This document shows, in pieces, positions 61,754-64,000 of a DNA stretch of 64,000 nt; position 1 is the stretch's first letter; each line of letters opens with the position of its first letter. Origin of the DNA: Lutispora sp003527145. Its GTDB lineage: Bacteria > Bacillota > Clostridia > Lutisporales > Lutisporaceae. The position numbers and the translations under genes are program-made. The stretch lies in the NCBI GenBank assembly GCA_029983695.1, contig JASBZB010000021.1, positions 14,824-78,823 on the forward strand, in the 5' to 3' direction. The notes beneath the pieces were generated by a model that did not search any database, was not told the origin of the DNA, and saw only the letters and a list, made by a program, of their open reading frames with translations.

Positions 61754-62611
61754 TTAAAAATCAATCGCATCCTTTGGAAGTTCTTTAACCTTCTTTATAT
61801 ATTCAGTGACATTGATATCATCACTCATCGGATAGGTATATCCCAGTTTGTCAGAAAGCTCATTTCCTAATCTGCGTATCAATTTACCTGCTCTAAATAA
61901 TGACTGCCAAATATCTTTATAGTCTGTGGATGGATATATCGCAATAAATTCATGATATAGGTCCTTTGCTAAAAGGCGCTTGAACCATTTCCCGCATTTG
62001 CCTGCATTTATTCTCCAATCATATTTTGCTCCTAAATGCCATTCTAATAATTTTCTGATACAATCTATCAATATCACATCAAACATATATTTAACCAGTG
62101 GTAGCTCATCGCGCCAGATACCTTTTGCTATATATGTTTGAATCCACCAGCACTCATTTAATACTTTGTCAAATTCCTCTTGAGTTGGTTTTGTTATCAA
62201 ATAAATACTATCGTTTGGCAACGGCACATCTTTAAATAAATCATCTTTATCAAGCAATACTTTTACAAGTGAATCCTCATTTTTCCATGTTTCCCTCATA
62301 CCCGCAAAACTCAGATCGATTCTTACTCCATCTTTAAATTGCATCAAAAAGATATATCCCTCTTCAAAATCATTTTGCTGCAGTATAACCAGCTCTCCAA
62401 ATTCTTTTATCCAATCCCGGTTCCTTTTATAGCGTTCATCTTCAATATCTGTTATATAAAATACTACATCATAATCCTGCATTATATCTTTAGGTGCATT
62501 GGGATTGACTCTGGAACCGTTAAGGGCAACTGCTCTGATCCTCTCATCATCATTTGCAAAATCTAATAATTGCTTTATTACTTGTTGTTCATCCCGCATA
62601 CCCTCATTCAC
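61754..62611 (-). CDS. Aminoglycoside 6-adenylyltransferase-like (AadE/ANT(6)) protein
   Basis: A 285-residue protein of the streptomycin adenylyltransferase family. The nucleotidyltransferase core is ALNGSRVNPNAPKDIMQDYDVVFYI, with GS, N and the D-x-D metal ligands. Later are RIDLSFAG and the C-terminal CWWIQTYIAKGIWRDELPLVKYMFD helical domain, with KYDWRINAGKCGKWFKR. Family members add AMP to streptomycin; chromosomal homologues vary in activity, so resistance is not shown here. Length matches AadE (about 290). Confidence 0.88.
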   Translation of the reverse strand: MNEGMRDEQQVIKQLLDFANDDERIRAVALNGSRVNPNAPKDIMQDYDVVFYITDIEDERYKRNRDWIKEFGELVILQQNDFEEGYIFLMQFKDGVRIDLSFAGMRETWKNEDSLVKVLLDKDDLFKDVPLPNDSIYLITKPTQEEFDKVLNECWWIQTYIAKGIWRDELPLVKYMFDVILIDCIRKLLEWHLGAKYDWRINAGKCGKWFKRLLAKDLYHEFIAIYPSTDYKDIWQSLFRAGKLIRRLGNELSDKLGYTYPMSDDINVTEYIKKVKELPKDAIDF

Positions 62612-62657
62612 TCATTTCTCTTTAGATTTAAGCTTAGAATCATCTTTCACATAATGC

Positions 62658-63029
62658 CTATGCTCTCCAGCCCATTTCTTTATACACTCGCTTTATCTGA
62701 TTGATAAACTTATCATCTTTTCTTTCAGAATTCTTCAAATCCTTGTCGGATATTACTGCCCACCTATATATTTGCTCAATGCTGCCATATCCGCGTTTAA
62801 ATGCTTTCGCGAGCTTGATGCAATTCTCTTTTGTCGGAGCAAAGGACAATACAACTTTCAGTTCATCATCAGTCCATTCATTTCCCTTATTGCTCGTGTC
62901 ATAATCAATTTCTTTTTCATATTCAACCAAAAAATCACGTATGACTTTCACTTTCTCTAAAGGTGAAAAATCGTTAACTCCTTCTTCAAGCAATGCAAAA
63001 AATCTTTCTTTAAATTCTTTCTTGTTCAT
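62658..63029 (-). CDS. Hypothetical protein
   Basis: A 123-residue charged, largely helical protein (EFKERFFALLEEGVNDFSPLEKVKVIRDFL, WTDDELKVVLSFAPTKENCIKLAKAFKRGYGSIEQIYRWA). The WTDDELKVVLS... stretch resembles a SANT/Myb-like helix set, but I would not assign a function. ATG 63029 follows ACAGGA and GGAGG; the frame to 63056 has no site. Confidence 0.55.
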   Translation of the reverse strand: MNKKEFKERFFALLEEGVNDFSPLEKVKVIRDFLVEYEKEIDYDTSNKGNEWTDDELKVVLSFAPTKENCIKLAKAFKRGYGSIEQIYRWAVISDKDLKNSERKDDKFINQIKRVYKEMGWRA

Positions 63030-63089
63030 ATCTTCCTGTCCTCCATGTTTTTTCAATATTCATTGGTTATTTATATACAAAAGTTACAA

Positions 63090-63497
63090 CTATTTTATGT
63101 TTTTCTCTTCAATTAGTCTAGTCACATTATCATAAGCTGATAAATAATTATGGTATTCGTCTGCACAAAAGTTATTACCCAGCTTTTCTTTTGCTTCTTG
63201 AAAGGAAAGTCCTCTTCGTTCATTGAAAATTACACATGGAAACTCGATACATTCCCCGCAATTATCAACTTGCTTTTCGATTACACATTTCCGAACCGGA
63301 CAATTCATATCTATGCGCTTAGTATTTTCTTTACTGCATCTGCATCCCTCACAATATATTTTATCCGCCGGTATCTCAAGATCATAATATTTATTCCAAA
63401 CATTGCTCAATTTTTCTCTCTCATCATTGCTCTTTATATTAGGAGCATAAGCTTTGCATAAATCACACCTGTATCCGCACATTGTAATTTTGTCCAT
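63090..63497 (-). CDS. DUF3795 cysteine-rich protein
   Basis: A 135-residue protein with the DUF3795 cysteine pattern: CGYRCDLCKAYAPN, YCEGCRCS, NCPVRKC, and NCGECIEFPC. Ten or more cysteines suggest metal binding. Function is unknown. ATG 63497 is preferred to GTG 63509, which abuts the AAAGG site. Confidence 0.85.
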   Translation of the reverse strand: MDKITMCGYRCDLCKAYAPNIKSNDEREKLSNVWNKYYDLEIPADKIYCEGCRCSKENTKRIDMNCPVRKCVIEKQVDNCGECIEFPCVIFNERRGLSFQEAKEKLGNNFCADEYHNYLSAYDNVTRLIEEKNIK

Positions 63498-63661
63498 AAC
63501 AATTTCCACACCTTTCTTTTATGTTTCTTCTTGATTAGTATAGTACACCTTGCTGTCATGATTATTGAAATTTTTTTAAAGTTTCAATTACTTCATCCAG
63601 CCTAACACCATTGAGCCAGTTCTCAGAGCCTGTCCTCCTTTTAGGGCAGGCTAGTTCAATA

Positions 63662-63970
63662 TTAAACAAATCTTGACGATATAACTTTAAATTCAGGCTT
63701 AGTAACATAAGAGCAATAGTGAATACGGCCGTCGAATTCGAGCACATTTTTAAATCTAAATAACATTGCAGGAGCTGTAACATATTCTACCACCTCACTT
63801 TTGGGAACCCAAATCACATCGCTGGTTTCATCAGAAGTGGTCAGTTCACCATCGATATAATCACATATAAAATCAAGCATAACCTTTGTAGGCACCGGAG
63901 TGGCTCCATCATAGTAGAGGTGCTGCCCTATATTGGAATAGATGCCTGCGAGGCACGGGGTACGGGGCAC
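63662..63970 (-). pseudogene. Nudix hydrolase gene truncated by a dispersed repeat
   Basis: The frame GIYSNIGQHLYYDGATPVPT... to SSRFV is the C-terminal two-thirds of a clostridial Nudix-type protein (VIWVPKSEVVEYV, FDGRIHYCSYVTKPEFKVIS), but the Nudix box and start are missing. The preceding residues (GTG at 63970, VPRTPCLA) come from the GGTACGGGG repeat, which has a TGA in frame at 63995-63997. So the repeat now sits where the N-terminus should be, and the gene is broken. Confidence 0.65.
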
Positions 63971-64000
63971 GAGGGTTAGGGTATTCCTTTTGGGTCAGAC
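63946..64000 (-). repeat. GGTACGGGG-family repeat, truncated copy at the right edge
   Basis: The 55 bp to the end of the window are the reverse complement of 39632-39686 with 6 mismatches. They include the GTCTGAC...AAAAGGAATACCCTAA and CGTGCCCCGTACC words. The copy continues beyond the window and abuts the broken Nudix gene. Confidence 0.85.

Noticed and set aside
63562..63783. A minus-strand frame of 73 codons overlapping the broken Nudix gene
   Set aside because: Its first half is a frame-shifted shadow of the Nudix fragment. The last 30 residues (ACPKRRTGSENWLNGVRLDE...) look protein-like but have no start or site, so I did not call a gene.
41563..63970. Integron-like cassette array
   Set aside because: The one-strand run of small genes recalls a superintegron, but I found no integrase and no recurring attC-like site in the spacers.
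1..64000. CRISPR arrays, tRNA or rRNA genes
   Set aside because: No regularly spaced direct repeats, cloverleaf sequences or rRNA-like stretches were noticed on reading both strands; a tRNAscan or Rfam run could still find one.

Overview
The window looks like chromosome of an anaerobic low-GC Firmicute, probably a member of Clostridia. This is inferred from gene content: pyruvate formate-lyase with its activase under a ZTP (pfl-motif) riboswitch, FeoA/FeoB, an agr-type cyclic peptide quorum-sensing locus, a T-box leader, the lipid II flippase Amj, a VanW protein, many strong AGGAGG-type ribosome binding sites, and UUG/GUG starts. I saw no rRNA, tRNA, CRISPR array or complete prophage.

Layout. 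0-8 kb: the first 1,696 codons of a giant exported Ig-like-repeat protein that runs off the left edge, preceded by a DUF2442 gene and a MalT-type LuxR regulator. 8.0-8.85 kb: a REP-associated Y1 transposase (RAYT) flanked by inverted REP sequences; a third REP array at 17.5 kb forms the end of pflA. 8.9-12.2 kb: EamA exporter, DUF1801 protein, and an ECF sigma/membrane-protein pair. 12.3-12.7 kb: an orphan T-box leader whose downstream gene survives only as about 34 codons of a tRNA-editing (SAD) domain. 13-17.4 kb: tandem DUF3841 genes, RtcB, a YcaQ-like protein and a membrane protein. 17.5-20.7 kb: the pfl operon with sigma-A promoter and ZTP riboswitch. 20.7-25 kb: a MacB-type ABC export system. 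25.5-27.9 kb: feoAB. 28-33 kb: GNATs, an S8 lipoprotein protease, MATE and LysE exporters, and a zinc-ribbon protein.

33.2-36.8 kb is the most interesting part. An agr locus is split into divergent arms: agrB plus a 42-codon agrD and a BhlA/UviB-type holin-like gene on the minus strand, and a LytTR response regulator with a GHKL sensor kinase on the plus strand. A 29-bp element (23/29 identical) occurs twice, each time exactly 16 bp upstream of the -35 box of a 17-bp-spaced promoter, once for agrBD and once for the holin-like gene. This suggests that the peptide signal switches on both its own synthesis and a membrane-active small protein.

37-64 kb is almost entirely minus-strand, with closely spaced small accessory enzymes: VanW, ASCH, LUD, HD phosphohydrolase, DUF4037, TIM-barrel epimerase-like, S41 protease, GNAT and Nudix proteins, methyltransferase, AAA/DUF4143, radical SAM, divergent PRPP synthetase, MutS-like ATPase with Amj, aminoglycoside 6-adenylyltransferase-like and DUF3795. 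Most have their own ribosome binding site. The region carries decaying fragments (a PHP C-terminus and a Nudix gene broken by a dispersed repeat). Three families of short palindromic repeats lie in the window: the REPs, a CATTCAG hairpin family, and a GGTACGGGG family.
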